Source: Yoonia maritima
GTDB taxonomy: Bacteria; Pseudomonadota; Alphaproteobacteria; Rhodobacterales; Rhodobacteraceae
Assembly (NCBI RefSeq): GCF_003003285.1
Contig: NZ_PVTP01000002.1
Coordinates: 248,001-312,000 of the forward strand
Length of the DNA stretch: 64,000 bases
Direction: 5' to 3'
In this document: positions 1 to 8,257 of the stretch, one piece after another
How the letters are laid out: each line of letters starts with the position of its first letter
Numbering within the stretch: the stretch's first letter is position 1
The notes under the pieces: generated by a model
What the model saw: only the letters and a program-made list of their open reading frames with translations
Database searches by the model: none
What the model was told of the DNA's origin: nothing
Program-made: the position numbers and the translations under genes

Positions 1-1701
1 CATCCGCGGCACAACAGAGTAGGTGCCGTCTTTTTGGATGTTGGCGTGGACGCGTTCGTTGATAAAACGTGACTTGCCGTCGTCGACCTCTTCGCCGGGC
101 CATGCGCAAACAAGATAGTAGTTCAGCGCGGGACGGCACACGTGACAGCCGCCGGGGGATTTCCAGTCCAAGTCCTGCATAACATGCGGGATGGATTTCA
201 ATTCTTTGGCGATGATCAACTTGCGCACGTCGTCGTGGGATAGGTCAGAGCACTTACAGATCGTCTCTTTCTCGGGCATCTTGAATTCGTCGCCCAATGT
301 CAGGCCCAGCACTTGGGTGACTAAGCCAACACATGACCCACAAGAAGACCCTGCCTTAGATGTGGCCTTTACCGCGTCAAGCGTATCGGCACCGCCGTTG
401 ATTGCAGCGATGATTTGACCTTTGGAAATGCCGTTACACCCACAGATTTCCGCGTCATCTGGTAAGGCTGCAACGGCTGCTAACGGGTCCATGGGGGTTC
501 CCCCCTGATAAGCTGGCCCAAAGATCAGCGTGTCGCGCATATCAGACACATCTGTCGCGTCTTTGATCAGCCCAAAGAACCAGTTGCTGTCGGCGGTATC
601 ACCATACATGACCGCACCGATCACTTTGTTCGATTGCAGCACAAGGCGGCGGTAAACGCCACGCGCCGGGTCACGGAATACGATGTCTTCGCGGTCTTCG
701 CCTTCGGCAAAATCGCCAGCGCTGAACAGATCACAACCCGTAACTTTTAGCTTGGTCGAAATCTCGCGTTGTACAAACGTCGCTGGTTCATCAAGCAGCG
801 TTTTAGCCGCAACTTTGGCTTGGTCATAAAGAGGGGCGACCAGACCAAAAATGGCACCGTCATGTTCGACACATTCACCAACCGCAAGAATGTCGGCGTC
901 CGACGTCAGCATCTGGTCATCCACGTGGATACCTTTGCCAACCGCCAAACCGATATCTTGGGCGAGCTTCACATTTGGACGGATTCCGACTGCCATCACC
1001 AAAAGATCGCATGGCAATTCAGTGCCATCGTCCAATTGCAGCGCACGTACTTTGCCGTTTTCACCAAGGATCTGTTTCGAGTTCGCCTGACAACGGACAG
1101 TGATCCCTTTGTCCACGAGCGCCTTGCGCAGCAGGTATCCTGCGGCTTCGTCCAGCTGACGTTCCATCAGGTGGCCCATGATGTGGACCACGGTCACATC
1201 GACGCCACGCGCGGCCATGCCCGCTGCGGCCTCTAGCCCAAGCAAACCACCACCGATGACGACGACCTTGTTAGTTTCATTCATCGACATCATCAGTTCG
1301 GTGTCTTCAAGATCACGGTAGGCGATGACGCCTTCCAGATCATGGCCCAGCATTGGGATGATGAATGGGTTCGAACCTGTGCCGAACATCAGCTTGTCAT
1401 AGGGTAGCTCTTCGCCGTTCTCTGCGATCACAACCTTGCGCGCGCGGTCGACATTCGCGACACGTTCGCCAAAGCGGCAGGTGACGCCGTTCTCTTCGTA
1501 CCATTCGGCGGAATGGGTGACGATTTCTTCGTATGTCTTTTCGCCCGATAGGACAGGGGACAACATGATCCGGTTATAGTTACCGCGTGGCTCTGCGTTG
1601 AACAGGGTCACATCATAGGCGTTCGGATCCGCCTCGATCAGTTGTTCCAGCGCGCGGCCAGTGGCCATGCCAGCACCGATTATGATTAATTTCTGAGTCA
1701 T
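1..1701 (-). CDS. nirB: NirB, assimilatory nitrite reductase large subunit (5' part; runs off window)
   Basis: Reduces nitrite to ammonium with NAD(P)H in the cytoplasm. The gene starts at 1701 (begins MTQKLIIIGAG) and stays open to base 1, giving 567 codons of a protein that is normally about 800-850 residues, so the sulfite/nitrite reductase haem domain lies outside the window. Visible parts are an N-terminal FAD-binding pyridine nucleotide-disulfide oxidoreductase domain (IIIGAGMATG, then a second dinucleotide fold VVVIGGGLLGLEAA), followed by two BFD-like [2Fe-2S] segments with cysteines (CGCNG...SSCGSC and CKCSD...GGCHVC) and the beginning of a ferredoxin-like half domain. It begins three bases after the nrtC/D stop, so it is the fifth gene of the nas operon and depends on the nrtA leader for expression. 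No frameshift is seen in this part. Confidence 0.95.
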   Translation of the reverse strand, partial: MTQKLIIIGAGMATGRALEQLIEADPNAYDVTLFNAEPRGNYNRIMLSPVLSGEKTYEEIVTHSAEWYEENGVTCRFGERVANVDRARKVVIAENGEELPYDKLMFGTGSNPFIIPMLGHDLEGVIAYRDLEDTELMMSMNETNKVVVIGGGLLGLEAAAGMAARGVDVTVVHIMGHLMERQLDEAAGYLLRKALVDKGITVRCQANSKQILGENGKVRALQLDDGTELPCDLLVMAVGIRPNVKLAQDIGLAVGKGIHVDDQMLTSDADILAVGECVEHDGAIFGLVAPLYDQAKVAAKTLLDEPATFVQREISTKLKVTGCDLFSAGDFAEGEDREDIVFRDPARGVYRRLVLQSNKVIGAVMYGDTADSNWFFGLIKDATDVSDMRDTLIFGPAYQGGTPMDPLAAVAALPDDAEICGCNGISKGQIIAAINGGADTLDAVKATSKAGSSCGSCVGLVTQVLGLTLGDEFKMPEKETICKCSDLSHDDVRKLIIAKELKSIPHVMQDLDWKSPGGCHVCRPALNYYLVCAWPGEEVDDGKSRFINERVHANIQKDGTYSVVPRM

Positions 1702-1704
1702 GGT

Positions 1705-3381
1705 TTACTCCGCTGCTATCGATTGTGGCTTTGGTTTCGGCTTGGCGCCGTGTTCGTATTCCTCAAGGAAATCCAGAACCTCTTGGCGGTAGGTGTAGTA
1801 ATCAGGGTGTTCGAGAAGCGCCTTGCGTGTCCGTGGGCGCGGCAGGTTCACGTCGGTGATTTTACCGATGGTTGCCTGTGGGCCGTTGGTCATCATCACC
1901 ACGCGATCAGCAAGCAAAATCGCCTCGTCCACGTCGTGGGTCACGCAGATCGCGGTGACCTTGGTGCGCGACCAGACTTCCATCAATACTTCTTGCAGTT
2001 CCCAACGGGTCAGGCTGTCGAGCATCCCGAATGGTTCATCCAACAGCAGCAGTTTGGGCGACAAAGCAAAGGCGCGGGCGATGCCGACACGTTGCTTCAT
2101 GCCGTTTGACATGCTGACGGCAGATTTATCCATGCTGTCGGCAAGTCCAACGCGTTCAAGATAGTATTCAACGACGTCTTGGCGTTCTGCTTGGGATGCT
2201 TTGGGGTAGACCTTGTCCACACCAATCGCGACGTTTTCCTTGGCTGTGAGCCAAGGGAATAGATTTGGCGATTGGAACACTACGGCGCGTTCTGGGTCGG
2301 CACCTTGCACGTCCCAACCATCAAGACGGATCGCACCCTTTGAAATCGGGTTCAGACCTGCGGCCATTGTCAAAACGGTAGATTTACCACAGCCCGAATG
2401 CCCGATGAGGCTGATAAATTCACCCTTGTTTACTTTTAGGTCAAAGTCTTCGACCACCGTCAGGGGACCCTTTGGGGTGGGGTAGATTTTATGCAGCTTC
2501 GAGAACGTCAAGAAACCTTCGTCGCGGACGCTTTCTTGGGCTTTGGCAACAGCGGCTGGCACACCATGGATCGGCGTGACATCGGGCAAAAGGCGTGTGC
2601 CTTCGACCTTGGACGCGATGCCTTTGTCCATCAGGTATTTCGTGACTGACGCACGCAGTTTCTTAAAACCATCGTGGTTGTTCATCTCGGTCCGGTCACG
2701 GGGGCGCGGGATATCGACGCTGAATTCATCGCCCAATGTGCCATCTGGGTTTAGCGCGATGATCCGGTCGGCCAGAACAATGGCTTCGTCCACGTCATTG
2801 GTGATCAGAACGCAGGTCTTTTTGTCGGCTTCCCAGATGTGTTCGATTTCGTCAGCAAGGTTCGCACGTGTCAGCGCATCAAGTGCGGACAGTGGTTCAT
2901 CTAGCAGCAGAACCTCTGGGTTCATGGCCAGCGCCCGTGCGACGTTTACTCGTTGGCGCATACCGCCGGACAATTCAGCCGGGCGGCGCTGCATGGCGTG
3001 GCTAAGGCCAACCATCTTAACGTAATGCGCGACTTTTTGTGTTTTCTCTGCCTTTGGCATGTTCGGAAACACGCTGTCCAAGGCAAGCTGCACATTGCCG
3101 CTCACTGTCAGCCAGGGCATCAGCGAATAGTTCTGAAAAATCACGCCGCGTTCAGGGCCGGGGCCCGCGATGGGCGTGTCTTTGAATGTGACGCTGCCGG
3201 ATGTTGGCTGTTCCAGTCCAGCCATCAGGTTGATCAATGTGGTTTTCCCGGTGCCGGAAAAACCAAGGAGGACCAGAAATTCGCCCTCTTTCACTTCGAG
3301 GTTGATGTTCTTTAGGACGTCAGACTTATGCAGTCCTTCGCCAAAGCTTTTTGAGACGTTGTCGAACTTGAGAATGCTCAT
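1705..3381 (-). CDS. Nitrate/nitrite ABC transporter, tandem ATPase (NrtC/NrtD type)
   Basis: A 558-residue protein with two complete ABC ATPase units in one chain, energising nitrate uptake at the inner membrane. Unit 1 (about residues 1-250) has Walker A GFSGTGKTT, signature LSGGMRQR and Walker B LLLDEPLSALD. Unit 2 (about 290-540) has Walker A GHSGCGKST and Walker B LLLDEPFGMLD, but its signature reads MSNGMKQR instead of LSGGQ-like. Cyanobacteria use separate NrtC and NrtD subunits; here both sites sit on one polypeptide, which then needs only one copy per transporter. There is no NrtA-like domain fused at the C-terminus, so it is not a classical NrtC. It follows nrtB by 4 bases and precedes nirB by 3. 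The symbol is left empty because nrtC, nrtD and nasD are all used for such fusions. Confidence 0.9.
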   Translation of the reverse strand: MSILKFDNVSKSFGEGLHKSDVLKNINLEVKEGEFLVLLGFSGTGKTTLINLMAGLEQPTSGSVTFKDTPIAGPGPERGVIFQNYSLMPWLTVSGNVQLALDSVFPNMPKAEKTQKVAHYVKMVGLSHAMQRRPAELSGGMRQRVNVARALAMNPEVLLLDEPLSALDALTRANLADEIEHIWEADKKTCVLITNDVDEAIVLADRIIALNPDGTLGDEFSVDIPRPRDRTEMNNHDGFKKLRASVTKYLMDKGIASKVEGTRLLPDVTPIHGVPAAVAKAQESVRDEGFLTFSKLHKIYPTPKGPLTVVEDFDLKVNKGEFISLIGHSGCGKSTVLTMAAGLNPISKGAIRLDGWDVQGADPERAVVFQSPNLFPWLTAKENVAIGVDKVYPKASQAERQDVVEYYLERVGLADSMDKSAVSMSNGMKQRVGIARAFALSPKLLLLDEPFGMLDSLTRWELQEVLMEVWSRTKVTAICVTHDVDEAILLADRVVMMTNGPQATIGKITDVNLPRPRTRKALLEHPDYYTYRQEVLDFLEEYEHGAKPKPKPQSIAAE

Positions 3382-3385
3382 GATC

Positions 3386-4459
3386 TTACCGCTGCTCTGT
3401 GAAGGTGAACATGGATTGGAGGGCGTACATGACCCGGTCGAGCATGAACCCGATGATCCCGATGGTCAGAACTGCAACCATGATTTTGGCAAGCGACTGT
3501 GACGAACCGTTTTGGAATTCATCCCAAACGAATTTGCCAAGGCCGGGGTTTTGCGCCAGCATTTCAGCGGCAATCAGCACCATCCAGCCAACACCCAGTG
3601 ACAGGCGAAGACCCGTAAAGATCAGCGGCAGCGCCGAAGGCAGTACCAGCTTGGTGATCTTGGTGTAGGTGTTCATTTTCAGGACCTTGGAAACCGACAC
3701 GAGGTCTTTGTCGATGCTTGCCACGCCCAATGCTGTGTTGATCAGCGTTGGCCACAGTGAACAAAGGGTCACGGTGATCGCGGAAACAAGGAAGGATTTT
3801 GAGAACATGCCGTCGTTGGTCGCATAGACGGCTGAGACAACCATCGTCACAATCGGCAACCAAGCGAGTGGTGAAACAGGTTTAAAGATCTGGATCATTG
3901 GGTTGATTGCGGCGTTCGCCGTCGGGCTAAGGCCCGCCATGATCCCCAGTGGGATCGCAACGATGGACGCAATCAAGAAACCAAAGAAGACCGTTTTGAT
4001 CGAGGTCCAGATTTGGTCGTAATATGTTGGTTTGCCCGTGTACGGGCGGTCGCGCACTTTGTCGGTGTCACCGTTGGCGATGTGTTCAGCGTTGCGCGCG
4101 TCTTGACGCTCAAAGAATGCGACTTCTTTTTCGCCTTCTCGGATCGCATCAGCATGCAGGTTTTTCGCTTGTTCCAAGACCTCAACCGGCCCGGGGATCG
4201 CGCCAAGGGATGTTTGCACCTTGGGTGCGAGCGTGCCCCAAGCGACAAGGAAAATACCAATCGCGAGGATCGGCACACCCAACAGGCGCCAGATTTCGGA
4301 AAACTGTGCGCGTGGGTTATCGCCTGCGACGGCTTTGAGAATGGGTGTTACCCATGACAGGCCCAAAACTTGGAACCATGCGTCTGCCTTGTTGATCCTT
4401 GTGAACAGGCGCGCGCGGCGTGCCTCTGCGTCAAGGGTATCTGGGTCGATTGCGGTCAT
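3386..4459 (-). CDS. nrtB: Nitrate/nitrite ABC transporter permease NrtB
   Basis: Membrane subunit of the nitrate ABC importer (357 residues from the chosen start). The N-terminal 130 residues hold one hydrophobic segment ([11 protein letters not shown]) and a charged periplasmic stretch. The C-terminal half is a BPD-type permease with several membrane helices and an EAA-like loop ([27 protein letters not shown]). The reading frame is open up to 4510, but the ATG at 4459 ([10 protein letters not shown]) has an AGGAC ribosome site nine bases upstream, so I use it. It lies 75 bases downstream of nrtA; that gap contains a GC-rich hairpin that may lower permease expression relative to the binding protein. 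Confidence 0.92.
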   Translation of the reverse strand: MTAIDPDTLDAEARRARLFTRINKADAWFQVLGLSWVTPILKAVAGDNPRAQFSEIWRLLGVPILAIGIFLVAWGTLAPKVQTSLGAIPGPVEVLEQAKNLHADAIREGEKEVAFFERQDARNAEHIANGDTDKVRDRPYTGKPTYYDQIWTSIKTVFFGFLIASIVAIPLGIMAGLSPTANAAINPMIQIFKPVSPLAWLPIVTMVVSAVYATNDGMFSKSFLVSAITVTLCSLWPTLINTALGVASIDKDLVSVSKVLKMNTYTKITKLVLPSALPLIFTGLRLSLGVGWMVLIAAEMLAQNPGLGKFVWDEFQNGSSQSLAKIMVAVLTIGIIGFMLDRVMYALQSMFTFTEQR

Positions 4460-4490
4460 GATGCTGTTGTCCTGTGGTCTGTTAGGGCAA

Positions 4491-4518
4491 GTGGGGGTGC
4501 CCCACCCCAAGGCGGGGT
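4491..4518 (-). repeat. GC-rich inverted-repeat hairpin between nrtA and nrtB
   Basis: Overlapping inverted repeats: GGGGTG (4494-4499) faces CACCCC (4503-4508), and ACCCC (4504-4508) faces GGGGT (4514-4518) across AAGGC. The two stems share one arm and cannot form together. There is no T-run, so it is not an intrinsic terminator. Such elements between an ABC binding-protein gene and its permease gene often stabilise the upstream mRNA; that role is inference. It resembles the palindrome at 16958-16975 in carrying CCTAC and GGGGTGGGGC-type words. Confidence 0.4.
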
Positions 4519-4534
4519 AGGGCGTTATGTTGCG

Positions 4535-5905
4535 TTAGCCTTGGATTTCGTTACCGACGATGATCTGCTCGCCTTTCAGGCCGATTGGCAGGCTGTCGAG
4601 ATAGGCGTTTGGTGTGCGGCCATCGTAGGCAATGCCGTCGATGATATCCTCGGCGGGTGTTGGTGCTTTGAAGCCGTCGCTGTCCCATGGGAAGTCAGCC
4701 TCGTCCGCCAGACCTTCGTCGACCAGTAGGCGTGCTGCTTGGAGGTAGATGTCAGGACGGTAGACGTCTTGGGCAGTCTCAACGAACCATTCGTCGGTCT
4801 TAGGCTCGGCGATTTGCCCCCAGCGACGCATCTGTGTCAGATACCAGATAGCGTCTGAATAGAACGGGTAAGTCGCGTTGTAGCGGAAGAACACGTTGAA
4901 ATCAGGCACTTCGCGAACGTCGCCTTTTTCATATTCAAACGTACCAGTCATCGAGTTTGCGATCACTTCGGCATCTGCGCCGACGTATTCAGAGCGCGCC
5001 AGAATTTCCACGGCTTCTTCGCGGTTGGCGTTGTCGTTTTCATCCAGCCAGATAGCCGCCCGGATCAGCGCCTTGGTCAGAGCCAATGTGGTGTTCGGGT
5101 TCTCTTCTGCGAATTCGGCTGACAGGCCGAACACTTTTTCAGGGTTGTTCTTCCAAAGCTCATAATCGGTAATCACTGGAACACCGATGCCTTTGAATAC
5201 GGCCGCTTGGTTCCATGGCTCACCAACGCAGTAACCAAAGATTGTACCCGCTTCGAGAGTGGCCGGCATCTGTGGAGGAGGTGTCACAGACAGCAGCACG
5301 TCAGCGCCAATCTGGCCGCTGATGTCGTCAGTCGAATAATAACCCGGCTCTAGCCCACCAGCGGCAAGCCAGTAACGCAGTTCATAGTTGTGCGTAGAAA
5401 CGGGGAAAACCATGCCCATGTTGAATGGGATACCTTGGTCTTTGTAGTCCTCAACAACGGGTGCCAAAGCGCTCGCGCTGATTGGGTGCTGTGGGCGACC
5501 GTCGTCCATCAGGGGCACGTTTGGTTTCATCTGTTCCCAGATTTCGTTGGAAACGGTAATACCGTTGCCGTTCAAATCCATCGAAAACGGTGTGATGATA
5601 TGTGCTTCGGTGCCGAAACCGATTGTCGCGGCTAATGGTTGACCTGCAAGCATATGCGCGCCGTCTAGCTGGCCGTCGATGACACCATCTAGCAGAACCT
5701 TCCAGTTTGCTTGCGCCTCGAGTGTGACAAACAGGCCTTCGTCCTCAAAGTAGCCGTTTTCATATGCGACCGCCAAGGGTGCCATATCAGTCAACTTGAT
5801 AAAGCCAAACGTCAGGTCCTCTTTTTCGAGGTCAAGCGTCTGACCAATAGCAGTGGTGCCAAGAAGAACGCTGGCTGTCAGCGCAAATGGGAGGGTCTTT
5901 AGCAT
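4535..5905 (-). CDS. nrtA: Nitrate/nitrite ABC transporter substrate-binding protein NrtA (CmpA/NrtA family)
   Basis: Periplasmic nitrate/nitrite receptor, 456 residues. A Sec signal peptide ([21 protein letters not shown]) is followed by the CmpA/NrtA fold: [21 protein letters not shown] at the front, the [18 protein letters not shown] helix that contacts the anion in this family, and [11 protein letters not shown] in the second lobe. The frame is open to 5932, but ATG 5905 has the ribosome site GAAAGGA and gives a proper signal peptide. No lipobox is present. This is the first structural gene behind the regulatory leader; its start lies 31 bases past the T-run of the leader terminator. NasS, encoded just upstream, is the cytoplasmic paralogue of this protein. 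Confidence 0.94.
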   Translation of the reverse strand: MLKTLPFALTASVLLGTTAIGQTLDLEKEDLTFGFIKLTDMAPLAVAYENGYFEDEGLFVTLEAQANWKVLLDGVIDGQLDGAHMLAGQPLAATIGFGTEAHIITPFSMDLNGNGITVSNEIWEQMKPNVPLMDDGRPQHPISASALAPVVEDYKDQGIPFNMGMVFPVSTHNYELRYWLAAGGLEPGYYSTDDISGQIGADVLLSVTPPPQMPATLEAGTIFGYCVGEPWNQAAVFKGIGVPVITDYELWKNNPEKVFGLSAEFAEENPNTTLALTKALIRAAIWLDENDNANREEAVEILARSEYVGADAEVIANSMTGTFEYEKGDVREVPDFNVFFRYNATYPFYSDAIWYLTQMRRWGQIAEPKTDEWFVETAQDVYRPDIYLQAARLLVDEGLADEADFPWDSDGFKAPTPAEDIIDGIAYDGRTPNAYLDSLPIGLKGEQIIVGNEIQG

Positions 5906-5936
5906 TTTTGCGGTCCTTTCTAAGTATCGCATAATG

Positions 5937-5992
5937 AAAAAAGCCGCTCGATAAATCTACGCAGGGAGGATTGCGCAGAGGTATCGAGCGGC
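5937..5992 (-). terminator. Leader intrinsic terminator (attenuator) upstream of nrtA
   Basis: Perfect 11-bp inverted repeat GCCGCTCGATA (5943-5953) with TATCGAGCGGC (5982-5992), enclosing a second 8-bp stem, and followed on the minus strand by six T residues (A-run 5937-5942). It lies between nasS and nrtA, and transcription must pass it to reach nrtA, nrtB, nrtC/D and nirB. Together with the hexaloop hairpins just upstream on the transcript it forms the layout expected for NasT-controlled transcription antitermination. On the plus strand there is no T-run, so it is directional. Confidence 0.85.
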
Positions 5993-6008
5993 TTTGCTCA
6001 AATTAATT

Positions 6009-6051
6009 TGTCGCCAATCGGTGGAGACATTTAAAAGACGCCATTGTCTTT
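6009..6051 (-). promoter_or_regulatory. Putative two-hairpin ANTAR (NasT) target in the nrtA leader RNA
   Basis: On the minus-strand transcript the first hairpin (6051-6034) has a perfect 6-bp stem AAAGAC/GUCUUU closing the hexaloop AAUGGC, with A at loop position 1 and G at position 4, the known ANTAR signature. Four bases later a second hairpin (6029-6009) has stem UGUC-U-CC(A)/(U)GG-C-GACA around ACCGAU, again A1 and G4, although here A and U may pair and leave a pentaloop and one internal mismatch. The leader terminator stem begins 16 bases further on. NasT, an ANTAR protein, is encoded in the same cluster. The first hairpin is convincing; the second is good but imperfect. Confidence 0.75.
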
Positions 6052-6152
6052 GTTGGGGTCCATCATGGCCTTTGTGCCGGGGGATTCAAGCTGATGTCAG
6101 TGGCGGAACTGCGCATAATGCTGCGGTACAGCATTTGCACAATTTTTCATCG

Positions 6153-7328
6153 CTATTGGGTGTCGAAGTCGAATATCGCGCCATCAAAGAATGCATCAGG
6201 TCCCAGAATCATTTGTCCTGTCGTTGATGAAACAGCGGTCGATACGCGTAGCGCGCCTTCGACTTTTACGGATGCACCGGGCATGTCGATTCCAATCGGG
6301 CCAAGATATTCACGGTATAAATCGCTGCGAAAACAAGCCATCCCGCGACGCACTGCGTCTTGGTGATCCAGTCCACCCCAGGCTGCAATCCGTTCCGCGA
6401 TCCAAGCCGCCTGACTGCGCCAAGGAAAATTGCCCGCATTTTTTTGGAAGAATAAAAAATGGTCAGGGCTGATCGGCGGCGTGCCTTTTCGGCGAACAAT
6501 CTGGCCTGAAATCGCGGGATCAATCGCTTCGTGTGGCAGGTCAATATGCTGGCTGCGTGCCAAGATTTCGACCGCGAGCGGCTTATTGGTCGGCTGATCA
6601 AGCCAGCGCGTCGCGCGGTAGATGGCGCGTACTAAGCCACGGCTGGCGTCAGGGTGCTGTTCGACCCAATCATGGGTTGCGCCCAATACTTTCTCAGGTG
6701 CGAATTGCCAAATGGCCGACCCTGGAAGGATCAGTTCAGCGACGCCCTGTTGAACAGCCGCGGTGCCCCAAGGTTCGCCCACGCAAAACATATCGAGCAT
6801 CCCATTTGCGACGGCATCGGCCATGCGAGGCGGCGGGACGGTGATGATTTCGACGCGGTTGCTTCTGAATGAAGGATGCGCGGATAACCAGTGTTCCAAC
6901 AGCATGCGGTGCATCGAAAAAGGAAAGGGGATACCGATCCGGATGGTTTTTCGTTTTGAACCAAACAATGCCGTTGCGGCAGGCGCGGGGCTTGAAAAAT
7001 CAGCGGTCCAGCCTGTTTTCTCCATATCTCTTGCAAGGCTTTGTGACACCCCGATCACGGTGCCATTCACGGATAGGACCATCAGCGCATCGACTGCTGT
7101 GGGCATGCCGCTTTGCCCTAATGTCATGGCGAGTGGCATCGGTGATAGCATATGTGCCGCATCAATCTGGCCAAGTGCCAAAAGGTCACGCAATGCGGAC
7201 CAAGATGGCTGTCGGATCAGTTGCAGGTCGATACCTTCATCATGTGCAAACTGCAGCTCTCGGGCGATAATCAATGGCGCTGCGTCTATCAGTGGAAGAA
7301 AGCCGCATTTTACTTCGTGTATTGTCAT
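6153..7328 (-). CDS. nasS: NasS, cytoplasmic nitrate/nitrite sensor
   Basis: A 391-residue NrtA-like ligand-binding protein that lacks any signal peptide (starts MTIHEVKCGFLPLIDAAPLIIA) and therefore stays in the cytoplasm. Family motifs shared with NrtA include WSALRDLLALGQIDAAHML and FCVGEPWGTAA. In characterised nasST systems NasS binds NasT and holds it inactive until nitrate or nitrite binds NasS. The start codon overlaps the nasT stop by four bases (ATGA), so the two proteins are translationally coupled, which suits a stoichiometric complex. The 247-base gap to nrtA carries the ANTAR hairpins and terminator. Confidence 0.93.
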   Translation of the reverse strand: MTIHEVKCGFLPLIDAAPLIIARELQFAHDEGIDLQLIRQPSWSALRDLLALGQIDAAHMLSPMPLAMTLGQSGMPTAVDALMVLSVNGTVIGVSQSLARDMEKTGWTADFSSPAPAATALFGSKRKTIRIGIPFPFSMHRMLLEHWLSAHPSFRSNRVEIITVPPPRMADAVANGMLDMFCVGEPWGTAAVQQGVAELILPGSAIWQFAPEKVLGATHDWVEQHPDASRGLVRAIYRATRWLDQPTNKPLAVEILARSQHIDLPHEAIDPAISGQIVRRKGTPPISPDHFLFFQKNAGNFPWRSQAAWIAERIAAWGGLDHQDAVRRGMACFRSDLYREYLGPIGIDMPGASVKVEGALRVSTAVSSTTGQMILGPDAFFDGAIFDFDTQ

Positions 7329-7909
7329 CCCAATAAATCCGCAGCTGTAACAAGCGCATGGGCGACATCGATGACCTTGCGGCCTTGGTCCATCGCAGTT
7401 TTACGTAGCAGGCTGTATGCGTCTTCTTCATTTATATTGCGCGCGTTCATCAACAGCCCCTTGGCGCGATCAATCGTTTTGCGGTCCGTCAGTGCCTGTT
7501 TTGCGGCGTCAAGTTCACGGCGCATTTGTTCGATCATTTTGAAGCGCGCGATTGCGGTTTCCAAAACTGGCTTAATGCGGTTTTTTTGCAGTCCGTCTAC
7601 AACATAGGCGCTTAGACCCGCAGTGATCGCCGCCTGTGTGAGATCCGCATCTGATCTGTCCACGAACATTGCGACAGGGCGCGCCTTGGCATGCGATATT
7701 GTCCCAATATGTTCCAACGTATCCCGATCCGGGTGGGCGATGTCGATCAGCACAATATCTGGGTCGATCTCTGTCAGCTTAGGGGCAAGCGACGAAATGT
7801 CAGAGACGATAAATACGTTACCCCAACCACCGTCTTTTAACGCGTCAATAATATCTTGCGCGCGCGCGGCGTCAGGTTCAACAACCAAAATTTTCAAGGC
7901 GACATCCAT
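7325..7909 (-). CDS. nasT: NasT, ANTAR-domain antitermination regulator
   Basis: A 194-residue RNA-binding response-regulator-like protein. Residues 1-120 form a receiver-like domain (ILVVEPDAARA, PDIVLIDIAHPD) that has EP where a canonical receiver has the acidic DD pair, so it is probably a pseudo-receiver that binds NasS instead of being phosphorylated. A coiled-coil linker (MIEQMRRELDAAKQAL) leads into the C-terminal ANTAR domain (RKTIDRAKGLLM, NEEDAYSLLRKTAM), which binds paired hexaloop hairpins. It is the first gene of the minus-strand nas operon. The matching hairpins lie in the leader of nrtA. The ribosome site before ATG 7909 is weak, so the start is not strongly fixed. Confidence 0.94.
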   Translation of the reverse strand: MDVALKILVVEPDAARAQDIIDALKDGGWGNVFIVSDISSLAPKLTEIDPDIVLIDIAHPDRDTLEHIGTISHAKARPVAMFVDRSDADLTQAAITAGLSAYVVDGLQKNRIKPVLETAIARFKMIEQMRRELDAAKQALTDRKTIDRAKGLLMNARNINEEDAYSLLRKTAMDQGRKVIDVAHALVTAADLLG

Positions 7910-8257
7910 GATGCGACGGCTAACATCTAGGTTGCCGATAGGTAAGCGACCGCGTGGGTTTGCAACGGGTTAAGTGAGTGATGTGTCGGTGTTGATTAAT
8001 CGCTGTGCGTTTTGGTTGTTTATTGGGCTTCAGGGTGAGCGGAATATGTGCCGTGTGTGTCGCATTCCGAATTTTATTTAGGGGGTTTCATTCGCTCGCG
8101 AAACGATCCGGCGGAAAGATAGCTTCAATTTCAGGGTGTTGCGGGATGAATGGCCAACGGGCAGCATTTGCGCTAAGCTACTGATGAGAAAGATTATTGA
8201 TCTGGGTTTCTATTGTGGATAGCCACGTTCAAACTCTGCTATTAGGAACAGGCGTTA
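7910..8257. other. 348-base divergent intergenic region between nasT and the glycan island
   Basis: No convincing gene or RNA. It must hold the nasT promoter (minus) and probably the promoter of the glycosyltransferase gene at 8258 (plus), which has an AGGA ribosome site at 8243-8246. I looked for a sigma-54 element as expected for nitrogen control and found no acceptable match. GGAAT (8041-8045) and ATTCC (8064-8068) form a short imperfect inverted repeat of unknown meaning. Confidence 0.5.

Noticed and set aside
769-1236. 155-residue open frame on the plus strand inside nirB
   Set aside because: It lies antisense to a clear FAD/NADH-binding coding frame, has no ribosome site and no recognisable domain.
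8041-8068. GGAAT...ATTCC repeat as an operator
   Set aside because: Only five perfect pairs and a 18-base spacer; likely chance.
7910-8257. Sigma-54 (-24/-12) promoter for the nas genes
   Set aside because: Neither this gap nor the nasS-nrtA gap shows TGGCAC-N5-TTGCA with acceptable spacing on the needed strand.
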